Below, piece by piece: positions 7,310 through 15,294 of a stretch of 64,000 nucleotides of DNA. Made by a program: the position numbers and the translations under genes. The first letter of the stretch is position 1. Each line of letters starts with the position of its first letter. The stretch comes from DATDAH01 sp963845425 (lineage in GTDB: Bacteria > Actinomycetota > Acidimicrobiia > Acidimicrobiales > DATDAH01), in NCBI GenBank assembly GCA_963845425.1, contig CAWJSC010000003.1, positions 1-64,000 of the forward strand. The letters run 5' to 3'. The notes beneath the pieces were generated by a model. The model was not told the origin of the DNA, ran no database searches, and saw nothing but the letters and a program-made list of their open reading frames with translations.

Positions 7310-10086
7310 GCGGGGCCCTGGCGTTCGACATCTCCGCCCAGGTCGTCTTCAGCGGGGCCATGCGGGGCCTCGTCCTCGGCGTCCTGGCCGTCGCCGTCAT
7401 CCTCATCTACCGCTCGTCCCGGGTCATCAACTTCGCCATCGGCGAGCTGGGGGCCCTCGGCGCCGCCCTCCTGGTCCGCCTCGTCGTCAACTGGAACTGG
7501 AACTGGTACCTCGGGTTCGCCGTGACCCTGCTGTTCGGCGCCCTGCTCGGCGCCGTGCTCGAGCTCGGGGTGGTGCGGCGGCTCTTCCGCGCTCCCCGCG
7601 TGGTGCTCTTCGTCGCCACGCTCGGCGCCGCCCAGCTCTTCCTCTTCCTGCAGTTCGTGCTGCCGGACGTCGACGACTACGGCGCGTACCCGACGCCCTT
7701 CGACAAGACGTGGGAGGTCGGCGGGGTCATCGTCCGCAGCGAGCACGCCCTGGCCCTGGTCGTGATCCCCCTGGTCGTCGCCGCGTTGGCCTGGTTCCTC
7801 AACCGCAGCCGCTACGGCCTCGCGGTCCGGGCCTCCGCCGACAACCCCGATGCGGCGCGCCTCGCCGGCATCAGCGTGAAGGCCATGTCCACGGTCGTGT
7901 GGACCCTCGCCGGGGCACTGGCCACTCTGACCGTGGTGCTCGCCGCGCCCATGAGCAACGCCACCACGGCGGCCACGATCGGGCTCGGGCCGGGGCTCCT
8001 GCTGCGGACCCTGACGGCGGCCCTCATCGCCCGGATGCGGTCCTTCCCGGTCGCCATCGCCGCCGGGGTCGGCATCGGGGTGTTCGAGGCCGTGCTCTTC
8101 GTCAACCACCCGGAGGATCCCGGCCTGCCGGACGCCGCCCTCCTCGTCATCGTGCTGGTCACCGTCCTCATCCAGGGCTTCGGCCGCACCGAAGCCGCGA
8201 CCCGGGAGTCCTGGTCGTTCGCCCCCCGCGTGCGGCCCGTCCCCCGAGCCGTCGAAGGCCTCTGGTGGGTGCGGCACCTGCCGGCGCTGGGCTCGGGAAT
8301 CGTCCTCCTCATCGCGGTCCTCCTGCCCCTGGTGGTCACCGAGGCGTCCCGCCACTTCCTCTACAGCCGCGTCCTGGTGTTCGCCCTCCTCGCCCTGTCC
8401 CTCACGGTCCTCACCGGCTGGACCGGGCAGCTCTCGCTCGGCCAGGTGGCCTTCCTCGGCCTCGGGGCGATGACCACCTACACCCTCGTGGTCGAGGTGG
8501 GTCTCGCGTTCCCGAGCGCCCTGCTGCTGGCGGCGGTCGTCACCGCCCTGGTCGCGATGCTGGTGGGGACCCCGGCGCTACGCATGACCGGGCTGTTCCT
8601 GGCCGTCACCACCCTCGCGCTCGCCGTGGCCGCGCCGTGGCTGCTCTCCCGCCCGGTCTTCGCCGAGGACCCCTCCCTGATCCTGCTGCCCCGCCAGCAG
8701 TGGCTCGGGATCTCGCTGGCCTCGCAGCGGGCCTACTACTACGTGTGCCTCGGGGTCCTGGCCCTGGCCATCGTGGCCATGGCCCGCATCCGGCGCAGCG
8801 GCCTGGGCCGGACGATGTTGGCCGTGCGGGACAACGAGCAGGCCGCCGGTGCGTTCGGTCTCTCCCCCGTGCGCACGAAGCTCGTCGCCTTCGGGATCAG
8901 CGGCTTCCTCGCGGGCCTGGCCGGCGGCCTGTTCGGCGGGCTCCTCGTGTCCTACGAGCCCGGGCGGTTCCTGGTCACCGACTCCCTGTCGGTGGTGGCC
9001 ATCGCCGTGGTCGGCGGCCTCGCTTCCATCACCGGGACCGTGCTCGGGGCCCTGCTGATCATCGGCTTCCCCGCCTTCTTCCCCGACAACCCCGAGGTGG
9101 CGCTCCTCACCAGCGGGGCGGGCATCCTCCTGCTGCTGCTCTACCTGCCCGGGGGCCTGGTCCAGATCCTCTACGGAATCCGGGACCTGGGCCTGGGCTG
9201 GGTGGCGGCGCGTCGTCCTGAGCCCGAGGCGGCCCCGAAGGTGCTGCCCACCAGCGGGGGCCACCTGCCCGAGCGGCCCGACCCTCCCGAGGGCGCCGCC
9301 GGCCTGGTCGTCGCCGGGGTCCGGGTCCGGTTCGGCACCCGGGTCGTGGTCGACGACGTGGATCTGCGGGTCGAACGAGGCGAGGTCGTCGGCCTCATCG
9401 GGGCCAACGGCGCGGGCAAGTCGACCCTCATGAACGCCATCGGGGGCTTCGTGCCCGCCCACGGCCGTTTCGAGGTCCTCGGCGCCGAGGTCACCGGTCG
9501 TGCCCCGCACCGACGGGCCCGGGCCGGCCTCGGTCGCTCGTTCCAGGGCGCCGAGCTCTTCGGCGATCTCACCGTGGGCGAGACCGTGGCGGTCGCCCTC
9601 GAGTCGAGGGCCCACGCCGGCCTGCTCAGCGTCACCCTCGGCCTGCCCCGGGCCCGCCGCATGAACCGGGCGGTGCGGGCCCAGACCGACGAGATCCTCA
9701 CGTTCCTCGGACTCGGGCCCTTTCGGGAGCGCTTCATCAGCGAGCTCTCGACCGGGACCCGGCGCATCGTCGAATTGGCCTGCCTCCTGGCCGCCGAGGC
9801 CCGAATGCTCTGCCTGGACGAGCCCACCGCCGGCATCGCCCAGCGGGAGAGCGAGGCCTTCGGTCCCCTCCTCCTACGGCTGCGGGAGGAACTGTCGGCC
9901 AGTCTGCTCGTCATCGAGCACGACATGCCGCTGGTCATGGCCATCAGCGACCGCATCTACTGCCTCGAGGCGGGCCGGATGATCGCCGAAGGCGCCCCCG
10001 ATGAGGTCCGCAACGACCCCCGCGTGATCGCCTCCTACCTCGGCACCGACGAACAAGCCATCGCCCGCAGCGGCACGACTGACTGA
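7306..10086 (+). CDS. LivH-LivM-LivG fused ABC importer subunit
   Basis: A 926-residue polypeptide joining three parts that are usually separate. A LivH-like permease spans about 1-300 and a LivM-like permease about 325-625 (typical LTGWTGQLSLGQVAFLG). A LivG-like ATPase spans about 665-926: Walker A ANGAGKST near 700, Walker B MLCLDEPTAG near 835. Its signature reads LSTGTRR, more degenerate than the usual LSGGQ but within LivG variation. With the upstream MFS-LivF protein and the binding lipoprotein, these genes supply every part of a Liv-type importer plus an extra carrier. The ATG lies inside the upstream stop overlap. Substrate unknown; polar aromatic or branched acids are possible. Confidence 0.93.
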   Translation: MSGALAFDISAQVVFSGAMRGLVLGVLAVAVILIYRSSRVINFAIGELGALGAALLVRLVVNWNWNWYLGFAVTLLFGALLGAVLELGVVRRLFRAPRVVLFVATLGAAQLFLFLQFVLPDVDDYGAYPTPFDKTWEVGGVIVRSEHALALVVIPLVVAALAWFLNRSRYGLAVRASADNPDAARLAGISVKAMSTVVWTLAGALATLTVVLAAPMSNATTAATIGLGPGLLLRTLTAALIARMRSFPVAIAAGVGIGVFEAVLFVNHPEDPGLPDAALLVIVLVTVLIQGFGRTEAATRESWSFAPRVRPVPRAVEGLWWVRHLPALGSGIVLLIAVLLPLVVTEASRHFLYSRVLVFALLALSLTVLTGWTGQLSLGQVAFLGLGAMTTYTLVVEVGLAFPSALLLAAVVTALVAMLVGTPALRMTGLFLAVTTLALAVAAPWLLSRPVFAEDPSLILLPRQQWLGISLASQRAYYYVCLGVLALAIVAMARIRRSGLGRTMLAVRDNEQAAGAFGLSPVRTKLVAFGISGFLAGLAGGLFGGLLVSYEPGRFLVTDSLSVVAIAVVGGLASITGTVLGALLIIGFPAFFPDNPEVALLTSGAGILLLLLYLPGGLVQILYGIRDLGLGWVAARRPEPEAAPKVLPTSGGHLPERPDPPEGAAGLVVAGVRVRFGTRVVVDDVDLRVERGEVVGLIGANGAGKSTLMNAIGGFVPAHGRFEVLGAEVTGRAPHRRARAGLGRSFQGAELFGDLTVGETVAVALESRAHAGLLSVTLGLPRARRMNRAVRAQTDEILTFLGLGPFRERFISELSTGTRRIVELACLLAAEARMLCLDEPTAGIAQRESEAFGPLLLRLREELSASLLVIEHDMPLVMAISDRIYCLEAGRMIAEGAPDEVRNDPRVIASYLGTDEQAIARSGTTD

Positions 10087-10233
10087 CTGGAGCTTCAGGC
10101 GACCGAGCCCGGCGAGCCCGCAGGTGCTCATGTCAGCTGGCCACCGTCTCCCCGATCACCGGCGCCTCCTCGTTCCCGGTCCCGGCCGCGCCACCGCCAA
10201 ACTGCCGACCGTCCGGCAGCGCGGGCGCCGAGC

Positions 10234-11376
10234 TCAGCCCCGAGCGGGGAGGCGGGTTACCACGGCGCGCAGCTCGAGGGACTTCCGTACGACGGCGTCC
10301 CGGGCGGTCTCGGCCCGGGTGCACCATGCCGGGTCGACCCGCCCGTCGGTGGCCCGCACCTCGGCCAGCAGGGCTTCCATGGCGGCGATCGCGTCTCGGA
10401 CGGCGTCACCCACCGAGGGGTCGAGGTCGAGGGCAGGGGTCGAGGCGAGCTCGTTGGCCCGCGCCGGATCGCCGGCCCGCACGACGTCGGCCACGGCGCC
10501 CAGTCGTCGGTACCGATCGGCGGCGGCGTCCTCCCCCGGCGCCACGAACGACACGTGGGCCGTGCTGAGCGTGTCGAACACGTAGGCGTCGCCGATCTCA
10601 GCGACGGGCCGGAACCACCACTCCTGGCCGGGGTCGTAAAGACACTGCCAGATGTCGTTGACGGCCTGGTCGTCATCGCGGTCGAGGAAGCCGTCGACCG
10701 GCAGGTGGTAGCGCAGCTGGTGGCGGCGGCGGTCCAGGGACCGGCCGTCCATCAGCGCCAGCGGTCGGGTGATCTGGCGGAGGGGCACCCAGAGGTTGAC
10801 CAGGTGCCGAGCCGACGTGTGGTTGTGCCCGTCGGGGCTGTTGTGGAAGAAGACGTCGCCGGCGCCACCGGCGAAGATCTTGCGCAGCGGGGTGCCATGG
10901 ACGTCCTGGTCGATGTGCACGTTGACCGCGCCGTGGTGCTCGGCACCGTCGACCTCGATGCCACCGGGTCCTGCCTGGCGGACGATCACACCCTCGTCGG
11001 CGACGTGGTCGATGCGCAGCTGCGAGCCGTCGGCCAACGCAACCTGGGCCCCCGTCAGCAGGGCCCGCAACCGGGTCCCCTGCTCGTCGTCCACCGTGCC
11101 GGCGTCGCGGATGTCGGTGAGCAGGGCGGAGAGCTCGGGCCGGTCTGGCAAGCGGATCGCCTCGAACCCTGCGGCCACGAACCCCGGCGGCGCCTCGACC
11201 GAGTCGAGGTTGCGGATCGTGCAGGTCTCGTAGGCCATCCCGCCGTCGACGTACGGCGTGGCGCGGTCCCGGGTCGGGGACCGGAGCAGCCCCGGCCGCT
11301 CCTCGTCGGCGACGACGGACCCCGCCGGCGCGTAGCCGATCTCCGCCTCGATGCCGGTCGTCGTTCCTGGTGCCAT
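10234..11376 (-). CDS. CmcJ/NvfI family oxygenase-like protein
   Basis: A 380-residue protein resembling the CmcJ/NvfI/AsaB group of 2-oxoglutarate-type oxygenases and partner proteins of secondary metabolism. The iron-ligand pattern is visible as His154-x-Asp156 and a distal His274 (STAHVSF). The family block NLWVPL...RPLALMDGRSLD is at about 194-215. The C-terminal 100 residues are acidic and helical and look like an added segment. It stands alone between the transporter operon and the RTX gene, at the edge of the accessory island, with 147 bp of featureless sequence after it. The family call rests on motif order; the reaction is unknown. Confidence 0.7.
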   Translation of the reverse strand: MAPGTTTGIEAEIGYAPAGSVVADEERPGLLRSPTRDRATPYVDGGMAYETCTIRNLDSVEAPPGFVAAGFEAIRLPDRPELSALLTDIRDAGTVDDEQGTRLRALLTGAQVALADGSQLRIDHVADEGVIVRQAGPGGIEVDGAEHHGAVNVHIDQDVHGTPLRKIFAGGAGDVFFHNSPDGHNHTSARHLVNLWVPLRQITRPLALMDGRSLDRRRHQLRYHLPVDGFLDRDDDQAVNDIWQCLYDPGQEWWFRPVAEIGDAYVFDTLSTAHVSFVAPGEDAAADRYRRLGAVADVVRAGDPARANELASTPALDLDPSVGDAVRDAIAAMEALLAEVRATDGRVDPAWCTRAETARDAVVRKSLELRAVVTRLPARG

Positions 11377-11444
11377 GTCCGCCCCATTGTGCTCGCACGC
11401 GGGACGTCGGTCGAGCAGGCGTGGCGATCACCTGAGGCCGACTG

Positions 11445-11479
11445 ACCGCCGGTGACCATGAGTGACCACCATCTCGTGG
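11445..11479 (+). repeat. dispersed island repeat, left-edge copy
   Basis: This stretch, containing GGTGACCATGAGTGACC followed by a TCGTGG run, matches 15229-15271 almost base for base. It shares its second half with 13158-13201. It marks the left side of the tRNA-scar island, between the CmcJ-like and RTX genes. The repeat is likely an arm of an old recombination site, which is an inference. Confidence 0.5.
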
Positions 11480-11517
11480 CCCAACCGGCGGAGGAGGGGC
11501 CGCGGCGGGATCTGTGG

Positions 11518-12969
11518 TCAGGGCACGCCCGTGGTGGTCTCACAGCCGACCGCCTTGTCGTTGCCGGTATTGCCTCGACACGTGTCGGCGCCCGTGCCGC
11601 CGTCGAGGTGGTCGTTGCCGGTGCCGCCGGTGAGCTGGTCGGCCCCCCCGCCCCCTCGGAGGGTGTCATGACCCACGTCACCGAGGATCCGGTCGCGACC
11701 GGGTCCACCGTTCACCGTGTCCCCACCCCCACGGCCACACACGATGTCGTCGCCACCCAAGGCGCCGATCAGGTCGGTTCCCGGAGTGCCCAAGACCACG
11801 TCAGGGCCGGTCGTGGGCGCCTGGCCGCGGTTCATGTCCACGGTGACGTCCCGACCCGCACAGGTCGGTGGCGGGGCGACGGCCACCGTCAGTGCTGCCG
11901 TTCGTGCGACGACGACCGCCAGGTTGCCGGCCGTCAGGGTCGCGAAGGACGTGGCGAGGGCCGGGCCGGCCGAGTTCGCGACCCTCGTGTTGACCGTGAG
12001 CGTGCCGGTCGAGCCCCGGGTCAGGGTGAAGGGTGCCGGCCAGCTCCAGGTGAGCAACACCTGGTCCAAGCCACAGCCACTCGGGGTACGGCTGAGCACC
12101 GGCGCCGGTGACAGACCGGCGGCAGATCCGTTGGCCACGCTGGTCAGGTGCGACGGATCGACCAGGTCCACGTCGAGGGGCAGGCACACGGCGATGACCG
12201 GGCTCACCAGATCGTCCGCCGAGATGACCTCGACCCCGAGGCCGAGCTCCCAGACGACTCCGGCGCCGGCGAACACGACCGGTGGCGAGGTCCGCACGTT
12301 GCTGAAGCGCACGGCAAGCGGTGCCGCGACCTGATCGGTACAGGAACCTGCAGGGATCACCGCGGTTCCGTTCGCGCTGGCGCTGACGGTGATGCAGGTG
12401 CGGATGTTTGCTCCATTCGAGATGGGAACCCCGTCGTGGCCGATCCCGTTGGTCGGGCGTCCGGCCCGCACTCGGACCGTGGCGCTGAAGTTCGCCGGCA
12501 CCGTGCCGTAGGTGAGTCGGATCTCGTGCGCATTCCCAGAGACGGCCGTGCCCCACCCGGACTGGATGCCGAAGGTGGCCACGATCTGGAACGTTCCCCC
12601 GATCTGCCGCGACTCGACCAGAGGCGCCGTCCCGGTACCCGTCAGGTTGGCCTGGCCATCGGTCACCATCGACATCCCCCTCGGGACCACCTCCAGCATC
12701 GTGAGGTCGTCGAGGGGTCCGGCGGTCGGGTTCCCTGCGGTGATCGCGTAGGTGTCGGACTGCCCGGGACCGAGGGAGCCGAGCGTGTCGCTCGCGGCGG
12801 CGCTCGGCCCGGAGCTCGCGCCCTGCATCGGCAGCGACACCTGCGCAAGGGCCTGGTCCGCTCCGGCGCTCGCCGTGACCGTCGAGCACAGCATTGTCGC
12901 CGTCACGACACCCAGTGCGGTCAGCCGTCTGACCAACGGCCGCCTGCGCACCTTCCCCTGCACACCCAT
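11518..12969 (-). CDS. secreted protein with C-terminal RTX calcium-binding repeats
   Basis: A 483-residue exported protein. The N-terminus has a basic stretch and hydrophobic core ending in an Ala-rich cleavage region (STVTASAGA), a Sec-type signal. The middle, about 50-380, is beta-rich with repeated Val/Thr strands like DUF11 or CARDB modules. The last ~100 residues hold about seven RTX nonapeptides of the GGxGxDxL kind (GGPGRDRILGDVGHD and following), which bind calcium in a beta-roll. I chose ATG 12969 because GGGAGGGACT precedes it. RTX proteins are usually type I-secreted without an N-terminal signal, so the Sec signal is notable. Function unknown; adhesion or surface display is plausible. 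Confidence 0.8.
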   Translation of the reverse strand: MGVQGKVRRRPLVRRLTALGVVTATMLCSTVTASAGADQALAQVSLPMQGASSGPSAAASDTLGSLGPGQSDTYAITAGNPTAGPLDDLTMLEVVPRGMSMVTDGQANLTGTGTAPLVESRQIGGTFQIVATFGIQSGWGTAVSGNAHEIRLTYGTVPANFSATVRVRAGRPTNGIGHDGVPISNGANIRTCITVSASANGTAVIPAGSCTDQVAAPLAVRFSNVRTSPPVVFAGAGVVWELGLGVEVISADDLVSPVIAVCLPLDVDLVDPSHLTSVANGSAAGLSPAPVLSRTPSGCGLDQVLLTWSWPAPFTLTRGSTGTLTVNTRVANSAGPALATSFATLTAGNLAVVVARTAALTVAVAPPPTCAGRDVTVDMNRGQAPTTGPDVVLGTPGTDLIGALGGDDIVCGRGGGDTVNGGPGRDRILGDVGHDTLRGGGGADQLTGGTGNDHLDGGTGADTCRGNTGNDKAVGCETTTGVP

Positions 12970-13042
12970 CCGAGTCCCTCCCGTCCTGCTGGAACGGCAT
13001 GCTCCCACATCGCTCACCGGTGCCCCTGACGCCCTCGCTCGT

Positions 13043-13077
13043 GCTCGAACCCTCCGCCTCTGCCGTGTGAAGGCACG
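13043..13077 (-). repeat. degenerate tRNA-Val 3'-half scar
   Basis: Read on the minus strand, 13056-13077 carries the same anticodon arm (loop TTCACAC, anticodon CAC) as the copies near 15.13 and 18.12 kb. A GTTCGA T-loop core follows, but the T stem no longer pairs. There is no 5' tRNA half. It is interpreted as an old attachment-site remnant. Confidence 0.5.
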
Positions 13078-13157
13078 CGACTAGGTTCTGAGAACGCCGG
13101 GATGCCGGGGTTTCCCCTGGTCAGCCTCCCTGTTGGATTGACCGGCAGGGACCGCTG

Positions 13158-13201
13158 TTGACCGTGCGTGACCACCGTTTCGTGGTCTGTTAGTGGTCTG
13201 G
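13158..13201 (+). repeat. dispersed GTGGTCT-doublet repeat
   Basis: This copy contains GTGACCACC, then TTCGTGGTCT and a second GTGGTCT 11 bases later. The same doublet occurs at 15258-15278 and 17412-17432. It lies about 100 bp beyond the tRNA scar at 13.06 kb and just before the sigma-factor gene. The 11-bp period equals one helical turn, as in integrase arm sites or regulator boxes. Confidence 0.5.
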
Positions 13202-13271
13202 CGACCAAAGGTTTCGCGCCGTGGGGGGATCATCGGCCCAACGTTTCAGGGGGCTGCGGCGTGTAGCTGTC

Positions 13272-13795
13272 GTGGACGTGGTGACCGCGCCGGCCGACTA
13301 CGCCGCCATCCCGACCTTCGACTCGTTCTTCGCGGCCGAGTACGGGCGGTGGTGGGGCTGGCCTTCGTGCTCTGCGGCCGACGGGCAGTGGCCGAGGAGA
13401 TCGCCCAGGACGCCTTCGTCCAGGCCTACCGGCGCTGGTCAGTGGTGTCGGGCTATGACGATCCAGGGGCCTGGGTGAGGCGGGTGGCGGTCAACCTGGC
13501 CACCTCGACCTTGCGGCGACGGACCCGGGAGACACGGGCGCTGGCCCGGCTGGCCGGCCGCCGGACCGCCCCGGCCGAGCTGGTGATCACCAACGAGGCG
13601 TTCTGGGAGGCCGTTCGCCGCCTGCCGAAGCGGCAGGCCCAGTGCGTCGCCCTCCGCTATCTCGAGGACCGGCCGATCGCCGAGATCGCCGCCGTGCTCG
13701 ACATCGCCGAGGCCACCGTCCGGGGCTATCTCCACCACGGCCGAGCCGCGCTGGCGGTGTCACTCGACTTGCACGTCGGAGAGGAGGAGACATGA
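13272..13795 (+). pseudogene. ECF sigma factor (SigE-like), frame-broken
   Basis: An ECF-type sigma factor that would direct RNA polymerase to a small regulon, probably under control of the next gene. The sigma-2 region starts in one frame (FDSFFAAEYGR) and continues in another (VVGLAFVLCGRRAVAEEIAQDAF). One G appears to be missing near 13345-13353. The rest is intact: sigma-4 with LPKRQAQCVALRYLEDRPIAEIA and the recognition helix region through HHGRAAL. About 175 residues if repaired, typical for the group. The GTG at 13272 is the likeliest start but 13278 or 13281 are possible. Its end overlaps the next start (ATGA). Either a real knockout or a sequencing deletion. Confidence 0.72.
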
Positions 13796-15089
13796 GCAGC
13801 CTCGACGAACTGGCTCGGGAGGCAGGCGCCGAAGTCCGGGCCCGGGTCGCCACCATCGAGGCCCCCACACCTGACGTGATCCCCCGCCGGTCCCGCCGGG
13901 GCCGGATGGCGACCGGGATGGCAGCCATCGCCGTCCTCACCCTCACCGGCGTCGGGCTGGCCGTCACCCTGCAGGACGACCCCGCGCCCACCCGACTGCA
14001 GGTCACCGACGACCCCGAGACGACGACGACGCTTGCGGCCAATGGCTGGGTGGCATCGTTCTCCAGCATCGGGCTCGAGCGCTACGGCGCGACCTCCGGA
14101 CCCGAAGAGGTCCTGGAAGGAACTGGCACGCAGGCGTGCCCGGCGTTCTCGCCCGACGGTGAGCGGTTGATGTTCGGACGGGAGGACGACGGGGGGGGGA
14201 TGGCTCCCTGGAGGTCTTCAGCATCGCCGAGGACGGCACTGCCTCGCCGCGGTCGACGATCCCGCTCGACGGCATCGAGGATTCCAGGCAGGCCATTCCG
14301 TGCGCGATCTGGGCGCCCGACGGTCGCTGGGTAGCACTGGGCGGCGGCGGTTCGGTCTGGGTCGTCGACACCCAGACCGCCGAGGTCCGCCAGCTCCCCG
14401 TCTCCGACGCCACCGACCTCGAGTGGCGGCCCGGGACCGACCAGCTCGCCATCACTGGCCAATCCTGGCCAAACCCCAACACCCCGATCGACATCTACAC
14501 CGTCAGCACCGGCGAGCTCCGCACCATCGACGGTGTCGAGGCGGTCCAGTTCACCTGGTCACCCGACGGCACCACGATCGCCTACTCCCAGGGCGTCCCC
14601 GGGGCCGCGGACACGATGTCGGGGATCAGCCTGGTCGACGCCGACGGCACCAACCGACGGACGCTCACCACCGACGACTGGGTGGAACAGGGCATCGGGC
14701 CGGTGTGGTCGCCACGCGGCGACAAGATCGTCTACCAGCGAGAACGCGCCGACTGCGCCGACCCAGACTGCTACGAGCGCAGCGAGGTCATCCTCGTCAC
14801 CGCGACCGACGATGACCCCGAGAACCCGATCGGAACCGAGCGCGCCATCCCGCCCATCCCGAACGACTTCTACGGAGAGCCTGGCATCAACCCGCGGTGG
14901 TGGTACGCGAACAGCGTCACCTGGTCACCGGACGGCACCCAGCTGCTGTACTCCGGCAACCCAGGCCTGCTGGAGGTTCCCGTCGACCACCCTCGACGGC
15001 CCATCGTGCTCTCGGGCGCCAGCAACCTGTACACCGACAACACGACCAAGCCCTGGCTCGCGCTCCAGGCGTGGCAGCCGGTCCCGTAA
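13792..15089 (+). pseudogene. membrane-anchored TolB-like beta-propeller protein (putative anti-sigma partner), frame-broken at a G tract
   Basis: Starts at ATG 13792 behind a strong GGAGAGGAGGAGAC site and overlaps the sigma-factor stop. A short cytoplasmic segment is followed by one membrane helix (MATGMAAIAVLTLTGVGLAV, about residues 39-58). An extracytoplasmic WD40/TolB-like propeller follows, with blades marked by FSPDGERL, WAPDGRWVAL, TWSPDGTTIAYS, WSPRGDKIVY and WSPDGTQLLYS. The frame breaks at a run of nine G (14191-14199); a tenth G would join the two halves into about 432 residues. The arrangement matches sigma/anti-sigma pairs whose sensor is the external propeller. A zinc anti-sigma motif is not visible, so the anti-sigma role is inferred from position. 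Confidence 0.65.
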
Positions 15090-15109
15090 CCGGGCCGACG
15101 AATCCAGTG

Positions 15110-15155
15110 CCCGATACTGGTTTCGAACCAGTGGCCTCTGCCGTGTGAAGGCACG
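15110..15155 (-). repeat. tRNA-Val(CAC) 3'-half, attachment-site-like copy
   Basis: The minus strand reads as the anticodon arm with loop TTCACAC (anticodon CAC, Val), then the variable region, a perfect T arm (ACTGG-TTCGAAA-CCAGT) and acceptor strand ATCGGGC. No D arm or 5' acceptor strand is attached. It ends 21 bp after the propeller gene. The core 15112-15138 is identical to 17501-17527 and 18100-18126. Confidence 0.75.
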
Positions 15156-15228
15156 AAGACTGTTCAGCTGAACCGCATGATTCCGCGGTTCTCCCAGGTC
15201 AACGGCGGTTTCCGACTGACCATGAGCC

Positions 15229-15278
15229 ACCGCCAGGTGACCATGAGTGACCGCCAGTTCGTGGTCTGGATGTGGTCC
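15229..15278 (+). repeat. dispersed island repeat with GTGGTCT doublet
   Basis: Combines the GGTGACCATGAGTGACC block shared with 11445-11479 and the TTCGTGGTCT...GTGGTCC doublet shared with 13158-13201 and 17412-17432. It follows the tRNA scar at 15.11-15.16 kb by about 75 bp, the same order as at 13 kb. Confidence 0.5.
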
Positions 15279-15294
15279 GAGGGCCACGGCGGCC

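Noticed and set aside
10087..10233. Possible small gene between the transporter and the CmcJ-like gene
   Set aside because: The short frames there lack ribosome sites and overlap neighbours; nothing protein-like is seen.
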